Below are positions 42,564-50,460 of a stretch of 64,000 nucleotides of DNA, piece by piece. How positions within the stretch are numbered: the stretch's first letter is position 1; every line of letters starts with the position of its first letter. Source of the DNA: Micromonospora costi (GTDB taxonomy: Bacteria > Actinomycetota > Actinomycetes > Mycobacteriales > Micromonosporaceae); assembly GCF_003626655.1 (NCBI RefSeq), contig NZ_RBAN01000006.1, forward strand, positions 62,001-126,000, in the 5' to 3' direction. The notes under the pieces are model-generated. The model saw only the letters and a program-made list of their open reading frames with translations, made no database searches and had not been told where the DNA came from. Both the position numbers and the translations under genes were made by a program.

Positions 42564-43124
42564 TCAGCCGGCCGGCTCCGCGAGGCGTACGTGGCGGTGC
42601 CCGTCGCGCGGAAATGGCGGGTGGGCGGGCAGCACCTCGACGAACCGGAAACGTGCCTTCTCGGCCACCCGGCAGGACGCCGGGTTGTCGATCTGGTGCA
42701 GCAGGTCCAACCGGGTGAGGCCGCCGGGCCCGTACCGGGCGAACGCCCAGCCGCTCAGCGCGTCCACGGCCCGCCCGGCGATGCCGCGCCCGCGTGCCGG
42801 CGCGGCCGTCCAGTAGCCCACCTCGGCGTCCGGCCGCCCGGGCAGGACCCGCTTGAGCACCACGTTCGCCACGAGCCGGTCGCCGCCGTCGGCGTCGGGT
42901 TCCCGGACGGCGAAGCTGAGCCGACTGCCGTCCTGCCAGGCCCGTTGCGCCTGGCTCAGCCAGTCGCGGGCCTGCGCCGGGGTGGTCACCGGGATCCGGG
43001 TCCAGTGCCGCAGCACCGGGTCCCGATAGGCCGCGAGCAGCTCGTCCCGGTCGTCGTCCTGCCAGGGCCGCAGGAGCAGCTCCGGCGCGGAGCCGGTCGC
43101 CGGTGCGCGCAGGATGATCGACAC
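42564..43124 (-). CDS. GNAT-family acetyltransferase (RimJ/RimL type)
   Basis: A 186-residue acetyltransferase_3 type GNAT. Motif order is LLLRPWQDDDRDELLAAYRDPVLRHW (about 16-41), VANVVLKRVLPGRPDAEVGYWTAAPARGRGIAGRA containing the acetyl-CoA loop RGRGIAG near 115, and LDLLHQIDNPASCRVAEKARFRFVE near 145-168. This subclass acetylates ribosomal-protein N-termini or small molecules such as drugs. GTG at 43124 is chosen because it precedes the first strand. The gene is transcribed with, or just upstream of, the ABC-F leader region. Confidence 0.87.
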   Translation of the reverse strand: MSIILRAPATGSAPELLLRPWQDDDRDELLAAYRDPVLRHWTRIPVTTPAQARDWLSQAQRAWQDGSRLSFAVREPDADGGDRLVANVVLKRVLPGRPDAEVGYWTAAPARGRGIAGRAVDALSGWAFARYGPGGLTRLDLLHQIDNPASCRVAEKARFRFVEVLPAHPPFPRDGHRHVRLAEPAG

Positions 43125-43207
43125 GGGTTCAGTGTGCCGTATCGGGCGGCCACGGTGGTGCCGGCGTGCCGGCGGTCGGGTCGCGGCGGGCCCGGGCGCC
43201 GGGTGGG

Positions 43208-43690
43208 TCAGGCCGCGCGGCGGCGGCGCCACGGCCGCCAGTCCCGCCGGGGCGTACGGTCCGTGGCCGGCAGCCGCGCGGGTGACACCGCGGCGGCCGC
43301 GCGCGCCTGCCGGTCCTCGCGCCAGCGGCGGACCACCTCGTCGACGTTGACCGGGCGGACCACGACCCGCGGGCCGGTCGGCGTACGCAGCCAGGCCAGC
43401 ACCTCGGTGTTGAGCAGGGCGCAGAGCGCCCGGACGGCCTCCTCGGTGGGCAGGTCGCGCACCTCGTCGGGCAGCCGCTCGATCCGGCGGCGCAGTTGCA
43501 GCGGGGTCGGGAGCAGCAGGTCGCCGGGGAGCTTCTCCCGCTCGAGGAAGCTCTTGATCCACCACGACTCGTCGTACGGCAGGTTCCGGCCGGGGATCGG
43601 CTTGCCCGCGCCCGGCAGGTTGTCGAACTCGCCGCGCTCCTGGGCGGAGCGGATCTGGGCCTCCACGGCCGCTTCCCACATGCTCGTCAC
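43208..43690 (-). CDS. DUF1992 (DnaJ homologue C28-like) protein
   Basis: A 160-residue protein. Residues 1-70 match the conserved DUF1992 domain: WEAAVEAQIRSAQERGEFDNLPGAGKPI, then DESWWIKSFLEREKLPG and LLLPTPLQLRRRIE. The C-terminal third is basic and low-complexity. The domain occurs in DNAJC28 proteins and small bacterial proteins; function unknown. GTG at 43690 has an excellent site, GGGGAGG, 5 bases upstream; an internal ATG two codons on is also usable. Confidence 0.87.
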   Translation of the reverse strand: MTSMWEAAVEAQIRSAQERGEFDNLPGAGKPIPGRNLPYDESWWIKSFLEREKLPGDLLLPTPLQLRRRIERLPDEVRDLPTEEAVRALCALLNTEVLAWLRTPTGPRVVVRPVNVDEVVRRWREDRQARAAAAVSPARLPATDRTPRRDWRPWRRRRAA

Positions 43691-43878
43691 TCGACACCTC
43701 CCCAGGAAACGGTAACGCGCCGCCCGTCGGCGCCCGGCCGGTACGTACAGCGCCCCGGCGGGTGCCCGTCATTCCCGCCGGCGCTGCCTCGCGCAGTCCA
43801 CGGACCGCGGACTGGCCCTCGGTCGGTGGCGGGCGGACCCCGTACCGTCGGATTGATCAACAGTGAGGGGGTCCGGTC

Positions 43879-44529
43879 ATGGTGGGTACGGGTGCGCTGG
43901 TGGGCGTGGTCGTGGTGGCGCTCGGTCTGGTGCTCACGCCCGGGCCGAACATGGTCTACCTGGTCTCCCGGTCGGTCACGCAGGGTCGCCGGGCCGGGCT
44001 GATCTCCCTGGTGGGGGTCGCCGCGGGCTTCGGGATCTACCTGGTGGCCGCCGTGGCCGGGATCGCCACGGTGTTCGTCCTGGTGCCGGCGCTGTACACG
44101 GCGGTCAAGCTGGGCGGCGCGGCGTACCTGCTGTGGCTGGCCTGGCGTGCGCTGCGCCCGGGCGGGGCGTCGCCGTTCACGCCCGCGCCGCTGCCGCCGG
44201 AGCGGCCGCGGCGGCTGTTCACCATGGGCCTGGTCACCAACCTGCTGAACCCGAAGATCGCGATCCTGTACGTGTCGCTGCTGCCGCAGTTCGTGGACCC
44301 GCACCGCGGCCACGTGGCCGCCCAGAGCCTCGTGCTCGGCGTGACGCAGATCAGCATCGCGCTGACGGTCAACGCGCTCATCGTGCTCACCGCCGGCACC
44401 CTGGCCACGTTCTTCGCCCGCCGTCCGCTGTGGCTGCGGGTGCAGCGCTGGGTGATGGGCAGCGTGCTGGGCGCCCTGGCCGTCCGTATCGCCGCCGACC
44501 GGTCCCGCGCCGCGGTCGTCACCCCCTAG
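43879..44529 (+). CDS. LysE/RhtB-family amino-acid exporter
   Basis: A 216-residue membrane protein with six predicted helices. The LysE signature TPGPNMVYLVSRSVTQGRRAGLISLVG is split over residues 20-46, containing GPNM-type residues. GGAAYLLWLAWRALR is near 78, and the second conserved half is FTMGLVTNLLNPKIAILYVSLLPQF near 113. It would export an amino acid or homoserine lactone-like solute. ATG at 43879 is preceded by GTGAGGGGG. It is divergent from the DUF1992 gene. Confidence 0.9.
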   Translation: MVGTGALVGVVVVALGLVLTPGPNMVYLVSRSVTQGRRAGLISLVGVAAGFGIYLVAAVAGIATVFVLVPALYTAVKLGGAAYLLWLAWRALRPGGASPFTPAPLPPERPRRLFTMGLVTNLLNPKIAILYVSLLPQFVDPHRGHVAAQSLVLGVTQISIALTVNALIVLTAGTLATFFARRPLWLRVQRWVMGSVLGALAVRIAADRSRAAVVTP

Positions 44530-44576
44530 TCGGCGCATCGGTCGGGCGTCGGCCACCGCACTAGACTTCGGCCTCG

Positions 44577-45737
44577 ATGGACGCCGAGCCCACCCCCGCC
44601 GACACCCGTCCCTGCGCCCACTGTGGACGGCCGGTGCCGCAGCGCGCCGGCGCGGGCCGGCCGTTCCGCTACTGCCGCGACAACGACGGCGCCTGCCAGC
44701 GCGCCTCCCGCAACAACCGGATGCGGCACCGCAACGCCCCCGGCCTGCCCGGGCAGGTGGCGCGGACGTGGGAGGCGGTCGACCGGCTCGACCAGATCGT
44801 GGAGACCCTCACTGAGGCGCTGCACGCCGAGCTGTCCCCCGTGGGGGTGGAGCGGCAGCTCGCCCAGGCCCGCGCCGACGCCGCCGCCGAGGTGGCCGCG
44901 GCGCAGACCGAGCGGGACGAGGCGCGCCGCGACGCCGAGGACGCGGCGGCCGCTGCCGCGCGCGCCCGCGAGGAGGCGCGGGCCGCGCTCACCGACCGGG
45001 ACGCCGCCCGCGCGGCGGCCGACCGCGCCGGTACGCAGGCCGCCCGCGACGCCGACCGGGCCCGGCAGGCCGACGAAGCCCGGGACGAGGCGCAGCGCGC
45101 CGCGAGCGCCGCGGAGGCGCTGCGCGTGCAGGCCGAACGCGACCGGGACGCGGCCCGGCAGGAGCTGCGCACGGTACGCGCGGAACGCGACGCCGAACGG
45201 CGCCGCGCCGACGAGGTGACCGCCGAGCGGGACGCCGCGCGCGCCGACACGCAGCGGGCCGTACGCGACGCCGCCGAGGCCACCGACCGGGCCGAGCGGT
45301 GGCGCGCCGAGGTCGAGGACGTGCGCCGCCAGATCGAGCAGGCCCGCACCGACACGGCCCGGGCCCGGGCCGGCGAGGCGGACGCCGTCCGTGCCCGGGA
45401 GCAGGCCGACCGCGCGCGGGAGCGCGCCGAGGCGGCCGCACGGCAGGCCGAGGCCACGCGCCAGGAGGCCGCCGCGGCGGCCGAGCACCTGCGGGGTGAG
45501 CTGGCCGACGCCGCCGCGCACCGCGACGCCCTCACCGCCGAGCTGGCGGCCGCGCGGCGGGCGGCGGCCACCGCAGAGGGCCGGCTCACCGAGCTGACCG
45601 TACGGTTGCAGGCCGCCGAGGCCGACCGTGACGCCGCCCAGCAGCGGGTCGCCCAGCTCGCCGGGCAGGTCAGCGACCTGGCCGCGGCTCTGGCCCGGCT
45701 CGGCACCCCGCAGGGCGTGCCGTCCGAGCCCCGCTGA
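44577..45737 (+). CDS. zinc-finger and long coiled-coil protein
   Basis: A 386-residue protein of unknown function. Residues 13-45 form a small cysteine cluster, CAHCGRPVPQ then RYCRDNDGACQRASRNNR, probably a zinc site with DNA-binding-like basic residues. Residues 85-375 are a nearly uninterrupted coiled coil made of Ala, Arg, Glu and Asp heptads, with Gln-Ala-Glu repeats. It lacks ATPase motifs, so it is not an SMC protein. TAGACT lies 9 bp before the ATG (leaderless). A structural or DNA-bridging role, perhaps like plasmid KfrA proteins, is possible. Confidence 0.7.
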   Translation: MDAEPTPADTRPCAHCGRPVPQRAGAGRPFRYCRDNDGACQRASRNNRMRHRNAPGLPGQVARTWEAVDRLDQIVETLTEALHAELSPVGVERQLAQARADAAAEVAAAQTERDEARRDAEDAAAAAARAREEARAALTDRDAARAAADRAGTQAARDADRARQADEARDEAQRAASAAEALRVQAERDRDAARQELRTVRAERDAERRRADEVTAERDAARADTQRAVRDAAEATDRAERWRAEVEDVRRQIEQARTDTARARAGEADAVRAREQADRARERAEAAARQAEATRQEAAAAAEHLRGELADAAAHRDALTAELAAARRAAATAEGRLTELTVRLQAAEADRDAAQQRVAQLAGQVSDLAAALARLGTPQGVPSEPR

Positions 45738-45792
45738 TCCACTGGCCGGGACGCTGCGGCGCCGGGTTGACCCCCGGCGGGAGGATGGTCGG

Positions 45793-46389
45793 GTGGGAAA
45801 GACGCATGAACGCATCGACGGCCGGCTGCGGACCTTCATCGAGGAGCAGCCGATGTTCTTCACGGCCACCGCTCCCCTGGCCGGCGACGGCACGATCAAC
45901 CTGTCGCCGAAGGGGCTGCGCGGGTCGTGGGCGGTGCTCGACGAGCGCACGGTCGCCTACCTCGACTTCGCCGGCAGCAACGCCGAGACGATCGCGCACC
46001 TGCGCGAGAACGGCCGGATCACGCTCATGTGGTGCGCGTTCCAGGGCCCGCCGAACATCGTGCGGGTGCACGGTCGCGGGGAGCCGGTGTTCCGGAACGA
46101 CCCGCGCTGGCCGGAGCTGATCGGCCACTTCCCGGACATCGACACCAGCCAGCACGGCCTGCGGGCGATCATCATGGTGCGCGCCGAGCTGATCCGCGAC
46201 ACGTGCGGCTACGCGGTGCCGTTCATGAGCTACGACGCCGATCGGGACCTGCACGGCAAGCGGTTCGCCCGCGAGGACGACGAGTCGTTGAGCGCCTACT
46301 TCACGAAGAAGGACCACGTGGCGACGAGCATCGACGGCCTGCCCGGGCTGCCGCTGCCGCTGCCGCCGACGCCGGCCCCGGCGCCCTGA
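45793..46389 (+). CDS. pyridoxamine 5'-phosphate oxidase-fold flavoprotein
   Basis: A 198-residue split-barrel flavin-binding protein. Conserved pieces are FIEEQPMFFTATAPL (about 15-29), GTINLSPKGLRGSWAVLDERTVAYLDFAGS, ETIAHLRENGRITLMWCAFQGPPNIVRVHGRGE near 72-105, and an FMN/F420-contact loop. The sequence is not the biosynthetic PdxH; these proteins act as FMN- or F420-dependent reductases of unknown substrate. GTG at 45793 is the only start that keeps the N-terminal helix. The Pro-rich tail (LPLPLPPTPAPAP) is disordered. Confidence 0.85.
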   Translation: MGKTHERIDGRLRTFIEEQPMFFTATAPLAGDGTINLSPKGLRGSWAVLDERTVAYLDFAGSNAETIAHLRENGRITLMWCAFQGPPNIVRVHGRGEPVFRNDPRWPELIGHFPDIDTSQHGLRAIIMVRAELIRDTCGYAVPFMSYDADRDLHGKRFAREDDESLSAYFTKKDHVATSIDGLPGLPLPLPPTPAPAP

Positions 46390-46482
46390 GCCCTGTTTCC
46401 CTGACGCCTATTCCCCTGGCCCCTGGTTCGCAGGCTCTGCCTCTCGTTGCGTGACCGGCCGGGGCGCCCGCTCTCGGTCGTC

Positions 46483-46524
46483 GCGCTGTCGAGCTGCCCC
46501 AGGAATGGGGCAGCTCGACAGCGC
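46483..46524. repeat. perfect 18-bp palindromic (REP-like) repeat
   Basis: GCGCTGTCGAGCTGCCCC (46483-46500), loop AGGAAT, GGGGCAGCTCGACAGCGC (46507-46524). The stem is perfect over 18 pairs and is not directly after a stop codon (94 bp past). A partial second copy follows 43 bp later, which suggests a dispersed REP-type element rather than a simple terminator. Confidence 0.75.
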
Positions 46525-46567
46525 ACGACGGGCATGGGCGGTGCGCTCTACGGCGGGCAGGGGGCAT

Positions 46568-46593
46568 CCCCAGGATTGGTAGCTCGACAGCGC
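46568..46593. repeat. degenerate second copy of the palindromic repeat
   Basis: CCCCAGGATTGGTAGCTCGACAGCGC matches the loop and right arm of the 46483-46524 element, with two bases missing in the GGGGC arm. The corresponding left arm has decayed. Confidence 0.6.
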
Positions 46594-46836
46594 GCCGACC
46601 CGCCCGCCGGGCGGGCCGAACCGGCTCCTGGCCAGGCGTGACACCGGGGTCCGGGCGGCCGGTCGTGACGGGGACCACCGGTGGCGCAACCTGCGGCTTG
46701 TCGGGGCGGTTAACATCGCCGGGACAGTCGCACAGTTCCACCGTCGCGTCCCGGCCGCGGGCGACCTCGTCGGGACGCTGTGACGGCCGGCTACCCTTGG
46801 TCAGGCTCCGGCCGTGGGTGCCACGCGCCCTGCGAC

Positions 46837-46864
46837 GGGAATGACCCGACCGGCACCAACCGTT
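46837..46864 (+). promoter_or_regulatory. SigR-type promoter of rbpA
   Basis: GGGAAT (46837-46842), exactly 18 bp, CGTT (46861-46864). This fits the SigR (thiol-oxidative stress) consensus GGGAAT-N18-CGTT, and rbpA of Streptomyces is a known SigR target. Transcription would start near 46870, giving a leader of about 35 bases. Confidence 0.8.
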
Positions 46865-46904
46865 ACACCAGAAGACCAGCACCACGAACGAGGGGAAGTC
46901 GATC

Positions 46905-47246
46905 ATGGGCGAGCGTATGCTGCGCGGAAGCCGCCTGGGCGCGGTGAGCTACGAATCCGACCGCAACACCGAGCTCGCGCCACGCCAGACCCGCGAGTAC
47001 CTGTGCGCCAAGGGCCACCAGTTCGAGGTGCCGTTCGCCGTCGACGCCGAGGTCCCGACGACCTGGGAGTGCAAGTTCGACGGCAGCGTCGCCCGGCTGG
47101 TCGACGGCAGCGAGCCGGAGCAGAAGAAGGCCAAGCCGCCGCGCACCCACTGGGACATGCTGCTGGAGCGCCGCTCGATCGCCGAGCTGGAGGACATCCT
47201 GGCCGAGCGGCTGCAGGAGGTCCGCACCCGCCGCGGCCGGGCCTGA
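46905..47246 (+). CDS. rbpA: RNA polymerase-binding protein RbpA
   Basis: A 113-residue actinobacterial RNA-polymerase activator that binds the principal sigma factor and stabilises the open complex. An N-terminal tail (LRGSRLGAVSYESDRN) is followed by the core domain with C34 and C56 in EYLCAKGHQFEVPF and TTWECKFDG. The basic linker is EQKKAKPPRTHW, and the sigma-interaction domain is MLLERRSIAELEDILAERLQEVR. ATG at 46905 follows GAGGGGAAG. It is preceded by a SigR-type promoter and converges on fxsA across a terminator. RbpA contributes to basal rifampin tolerance in some actinomycetes. Confidence 0.97.
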   Translation: MGERMLRGSRLGAVSYESDRNTELAPRQTREYLCAKGHQFEVPFAVDAEVPTTWECKFDGSVARLVDGSEPEQKKAKPPRTHWDMLLERRSIAELEDILAERLQEVRTRRGRA

Positions 47247-47267
47247 GCACCAGCACCAGCAACGACA

Positions 47268-47298
47268 CGGCGCCCCGGGGATCTTCCCCGGGGCGCCG
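47268..47298. terminator. bidirectional terminator between rbpA and fxsA
   Basis: CGGCGCCCCGGGGA (47268-47281) and TCCCCGGGGCGCCG (47285-47298) form a perfect 14-bp stem with a 3-base loop between the two converging genes. Confidence 0.85.
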
Positions 47299-47310
47299 TC
47301 GTGTCTGCGG

Positions 47311-47829
47311 TCAGCGGTCGACGATCTCACCCTCGATCGCTCGGCCGCCGTCGACCACCACCGGCTGTTCCGGGCCGGGAGGAGGCGGCGTCGGCTGCGG
47401 GGCGCCCCGCCGCACCCGCACCCGGCGGGGCCCGAACAGGTCACCGGCGACCATCGACGACACCCTGCGCTCGGCGGCGCGTTGCACGCCGGCGCGCGCC
47501 AGGTTGCGCAGCCCCGGCACGAGCAGCAGCAGCCCGACCAGGCCGCTGACGAGCCCGGGCACCGCCAGCAGCAACGCCCCCAGCAGCCCCACCAGCCCGT
47601 CGGTCACCTGCCGGCCGGGCGGCTGCCCGGCCTGGGCGGCGACCCGGAAGCCGCGCCACGCGCGCATCCCCTCGCGCCGCAGCAGCACCAGCCCCAGCAG
47701 CGATGCCGCGAACACCAGCAGCACCGCGGCACCGAACCCGACGGCCCGCCCCACCAGGACGAACACCGCCAACTCCAGCACCACCCCGGTCAGCAGGGCC
47801 AGTGGTACGAACCTCAGTCCTCGGCGCAT
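47311..47829 (-). CDS. fxsA: FxsA-family cytoplasmic membrane protein
   Basis: A 172-residue membrane protein of the FxsA family, with hydrophobic segments at about residues 8-28, 30-50 and 75-105. Family stretches are PLALLTGVVLELAVFVLVGRAVG and LLGALLLAVPGLVSGLVGLLLLVPGLR. A hydrophilic proline-rich tail follows. E. coli FxsA overproduction suppresses F-plasmid exclusion of phage T7; the normal role is unknown. It is the last gene of the lnt-ppm-fxsA operon, 68 bp after ppm. Confidence 0.9.
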   Translation of the reverse strand: MRRGLRFVPLALLTGVVLELAVFVLVGRAVGFGAAVLLVFAASLLGLVLLRREGMRAWRGFRVAAQAGQPPGRQVTDGLVGLLGALLLAVPGLVSGLVGLLLLVPGLRNLARAGVQRAAERRVSSMVAGDLFGPRRVRVRRGAPQPTPPPPGPEQPVVVDGGRAIEGEIVDR

Positions 47830-47897
47830 CTCACCTCATCGCGTCCGTGGCGCCGGTGGCGCCGCTGTCGCCCCCGTCAAGCATGACACGACCCGAC

Positions 47898-48707
47898 TCA
47901 AGGCCACCGCACCTGACCGGTGGAGGTGCCGTGCAGGCCGCGCCGGATCGCCTGCCGTCGGTCCTGCACGGCCCAGGTGGTGATCCGCCACAGCGCCTCG
48001 GCCACGATCAGCGGGCTCATCTTGCTGTCGCCGCGCTCCCGCTCGGCGAAGGTGATCGGCACCTCGGTGATGCGCATCCCCGCCCGGTGGGCCAGCCGGG
48101 ACAACTCGACCTGGAACGAGTAGCCCTGCGAGCACACCGACGCCAGGTCCATGGCATCGAGGGCGCTGCGCCGGTAGACCCGGTAGCCGCCGGTGGCGTC
48201 GGAGACCGGCATGCCCAACGCCAGCCGCGCGTACAGGTTGCCGCACCGGGACAGGGCCAGCCGCCGCAACGGCCAGTTCACCACCCGCGCACCGCTGGTC
48301 CAGCGGGACCCGATGACCACGTCGGCGTCGCGGGCGGCGTCCAGCAGCGCGGGCAGGTCCTCCGGGGCGTGGGAGCCGTCGGCGTCCATCTCCACCACGG
48401 CGTCGTAGCCGCGCTCCCGCGCCCACGTGAACCCGGCCAGGTAGGCGGCGCCGAGGCCCTGCTTGCCCTCGCGGTGGAGCACGTGCACCCGCGGGTCGGT
48501 GCGGGCGAGCGCGTCGGCGATCACACCGGTGCCGTCGGGGCTGTTGTCGTCGGCGACGAGCACCTCGACACCGGGGGCGGCCTGCCGTACGCGCCCGACG
48601 ATGTCGCTGACGTTGTCGGCCTCGTTGTAGGTGGGGATCACCACGAGCACGCGGCCCACGCCGCTCACGTCCGCCGCGTGCCGGGTCGGTCCGGTCGCCT
48701 CGTTCAC
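47898..48707 (-). CDS. ppm: polyprenol monophosphomannose synthase
   Basis: A 269-residue GT2 transferase that makes polyprenyl-phosphomannose from GDP-mannose, the donor for protein mannosylation and lipoglycans. Motifs are RVLVVIPTYNEADNVSDIV (about 20-38), VLVADDNSPDGTG near 50, the catalytic MDADGSHAPEDLP near 108, and GSRWTSGARVVNWPLRR near 136. This is the Dpm1/Ppm soluble type without a C-terminal anchor. GTG at 48707 has GGAGGGGG upstream. lnt lies immediately upstream: in Mycobacterium tuberculosis the two are fused as Ppm1. Confidence 0.94.
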   Translation of the reverse strand: MNEATGPTRHAADVSGVGRVLVVIPTYNEADNVSDIVGRVRQAAPGVEVLVADDNSPDGTGVIADALARTDPRVHVLHREGKQGLGAAYLAGFTWARERGYDAVVEMDADGSHAPEDLPALLDAARDADVVIGSRWTSGARVVNWPLRRLALSRCGNLYARLALGMPVSDATGGYRVYRRSALDAMDLASVCSQGYSFQVELSRLAHRAGMRITEVPITFAERERGDSKMSPLIVAEALWRITTWAVQDRRQAIRRGLHGTSTGQVRWP

Positions 48708-48742
48708 GGTCCCCCTCCGCTCCCGCCGGCGTACCGGCTGGT

Positions 48743-50362
48743 CTATCCGGGTACCACGCGCTCCCGCCGGCGCAGCACCGCCGCTGCGACCAGGGCGGCC
48801 ACGGCGAGGCCGGCCAGCAGCACCTCGGGCCACAGGCCCACCCGGGTCGCGAGGGTGCGCCCGTCGGCCAGGTGCACCTGCCGCACCACCACCTCGCGGG
48901 TGTTGAACCCGGTGGCGTCGCTTACCCGCCCGTCCGGGGCCACGAACCCGGACACGCCGACCGTGGAGGCCATCAACGCGGGCCGGCCGTGCTCCACGGC
49001 GCGTAGCCGCACCATGGCCAGTTGCTGGCGGGCCTCCGCCACGTTGAACGTGGCGTTGTTGGTCTGTACCACGAGCAGCTGGGCCCCGCCGGTGACGGTG
49101 TCGCGTACCACCTCGTCGTAGGCGACCTCGAAGCAGATCACGTCACCGAGGACGACCGGCCCGGCGCGTACCACGCCCGGGGTGCTGCCGGGCACGAAGT
49201 CCGCCCGCACCCGGTCGACCTGCTTGCTGACCATGCGGGCGAGGTCGCGCAGCGGCACGTACTCGGCGAACGGCACGGGGTGCCGCTTGGTGTACAGCTG
49301 CGCCATGTCGGGGCCGGTGCCGGGGCGCCACAGGATGCCGGCGTTGCGGACCTGCCCGGCTTCGGGGCCGGCCAGCACCGCGCCGACGAGGATCGGCGCG
49401 CCGATGGTGTCGGCCGCCTGGGAGATCCGCGCGCCCGCGGTCGGATTGCGCAGCGGGTCGATGTCGCTGGCGTTCTCCGGCCACACGACCAGGTCGGGGC
49501 GGGGTTGGGCGCCCGCGGCGACCCGGGCGGCCAGGTCGAGGGTGGCGTCGACGTGGTTGTTCAGCACGGCCTGCCGTTGGGCGTTGAAGTCCAGGCCCAG
49601 CCGCGGCACGTTGCCCTGCACGATCGCGACGGTGGCGGTGGCGCCGCCGCCGGCGCGTCCCACGGGCACCAGCAGCCCCGACGCGCACACCAGCACCGCG
49701 CCGGCGGCCAGCGCGGCCACCGGCCGCCACCGGCGCGGGCTGCGCCAGCCGTCGCCGTTCCAGCGCCGCCAGCCGGCCGTCACGAGCAGCCCGCCGGCCA
49801 CGGCCACAGCGAAGGTCACCAGCGGGGCGCCGCCGAGCGCGGCGAGCCGCAGCAGCGGCGAGTCACCCTGGCTGAACGCCAGCCGCCCCCACGGGAACCC
49901 GCCGAACGGTGTCCGGTCGCGCAGCGCCTCCTGACCCACCCACAGCAGGCCGGTCAGCGGCGCCCAGCGCCAGCGGGCCCGGTCGGCCAGGGGCGACACC
50001 CAGGCGGTGGCGGCGCCCAGCAGCGCCAGGTAGCCGGCCTGCAGCAGGGACAGCAGCACCCACGGCAGGTAGCCGGTGTGCAGGTTCGTCCAGGCCAGCA
50101 GCGGCGCGAACAACGCCACGCCGGCCAGGAAGCCCAGGCCGGCGCCGGCGCGCAGCCGCCGCCGGTGCGCGGCGGCGGCCAGCAACGCCACGCCGACGGG
50201 CGCGGCCGGCCACACCCCGTACGGGGGGAACGCCACCAGCAGCGCCAGCCCGGCCGCGACGGCCAGCGGCGCGGCCACCCGCAGCGGAAGCGGGCGCGGC
50301 CCGGCGGCCGGACGCGGCTGCTCCGCGTCGGCGTGCGTCTGGTCCCGGTCGACGGTCGTCAC
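48743..50362 (-). CDS. lnt: apolipoprotein N-acyltransferase
   Basis: A 539-residue membrane nitrilase-fold enzyme that N-acylates the lipoprotein cysteine. The N-terminal half has about six to eight helices (LAVAAGLALLVAFPPYGVWPAAP). The periplasmic catalytic domain starts near residue 240 with VAIVQGNVPRLG and contains the triad Glu in VVWPENASD (about 295), Lys in LYTKRHPVPFAEY (about 358) and Cys in GDVICFEVAYDE (about 409). GTG at 50362 gives a short cytoplasmic tail. It opens the lnt-ppm-fxsA operon, with ppm 35 bp downstream. Confidence 0.94.
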   Translation of the reverse strand: MTTVDRDQTHADAEQPRPAAGPRPLPLRVAAPLAVAAGLALLVAFPPYGVWPAAPVGVALLAAAAHRRRLRAGAGLGFLAGVALFAPLLAWTNLHTGYLPWVLLSLLQAGYLALLGAATAWVSPLADRARWRWAPLTGLLWVGQEALRDRTPFGGFPWGRLAFSQGDSPLLRLAALGGAPLVTFAVAVAGGLLVTAGWRRWNGDGWRSPRRWRPVAALAAGAVLVCASGLLVPVGRAGGGATATVAIVQGNVPRLGLDFNAQRQAVLNNHVDATLDLAARVAAGAQPRPDLVVWPENASDIDPLRNPTAGARISQAADTIGAPILVGAVLAGPEAGQVRNAGILWRPGTGPDMAQLYTKRHPVPFAEYVPLRDLARMVSKQVDRVRADFVPGSTPGVVRAGPVVLGDVICFEVAYDEVVRDTVTGGAQLLVVQTNNATFNVAEARQQLAMVRLRAVEHGRPALMASTVGVSGFVAPDGRVSDATGFNTREVVVRQVHLADGRTLATRVGLWPEVLLAGLAVAALVAAAVLRRRERVVPG

Positions 50363-50417
50363 GGGCGGCTCACCACGATCACGGGGGTGAAGGCTACCCG
50401 GCCGCCGGGCCGGGCCG

Positions 50418-50450
50418 CCCGCCCCACGCCCGGTGTGGGCGTGGGGCGGG
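50418..50450 (-). terminator. terminator of the reductase-methyltransferase fusion gene
   Basis: CCCGCCCCACGCCC (50418-50431) pairs perfectly with GGGCGTGGGGCGGG (50437-50450) around GGTGT, 10 bp past the fusion gene's stop on the minus strand. Confidence 0.8.
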
Positions 50451-50460
50451 GGTTGGCCGG

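Larger units (their letters stand above)
46390..46836 (+). other. non-coding region with repeats upstream of rbpA
   Basis: No gene is supported in these 447 bp. The stretch holds two related palindromic repeats (46483-46524 and 46568-46593) and, at its end, the approach to the rbpA promoter. Frames that remain open here show no conserved composition. Confidence 0.5.

Noticed and set aside
48707..48743. A fused Ppm1-type lnt-ppm protein.
   Set aside because: A stop codon and 35 bp with a new ribosome site separate the two genes, as in most non-mycobacterial actinomycetes.
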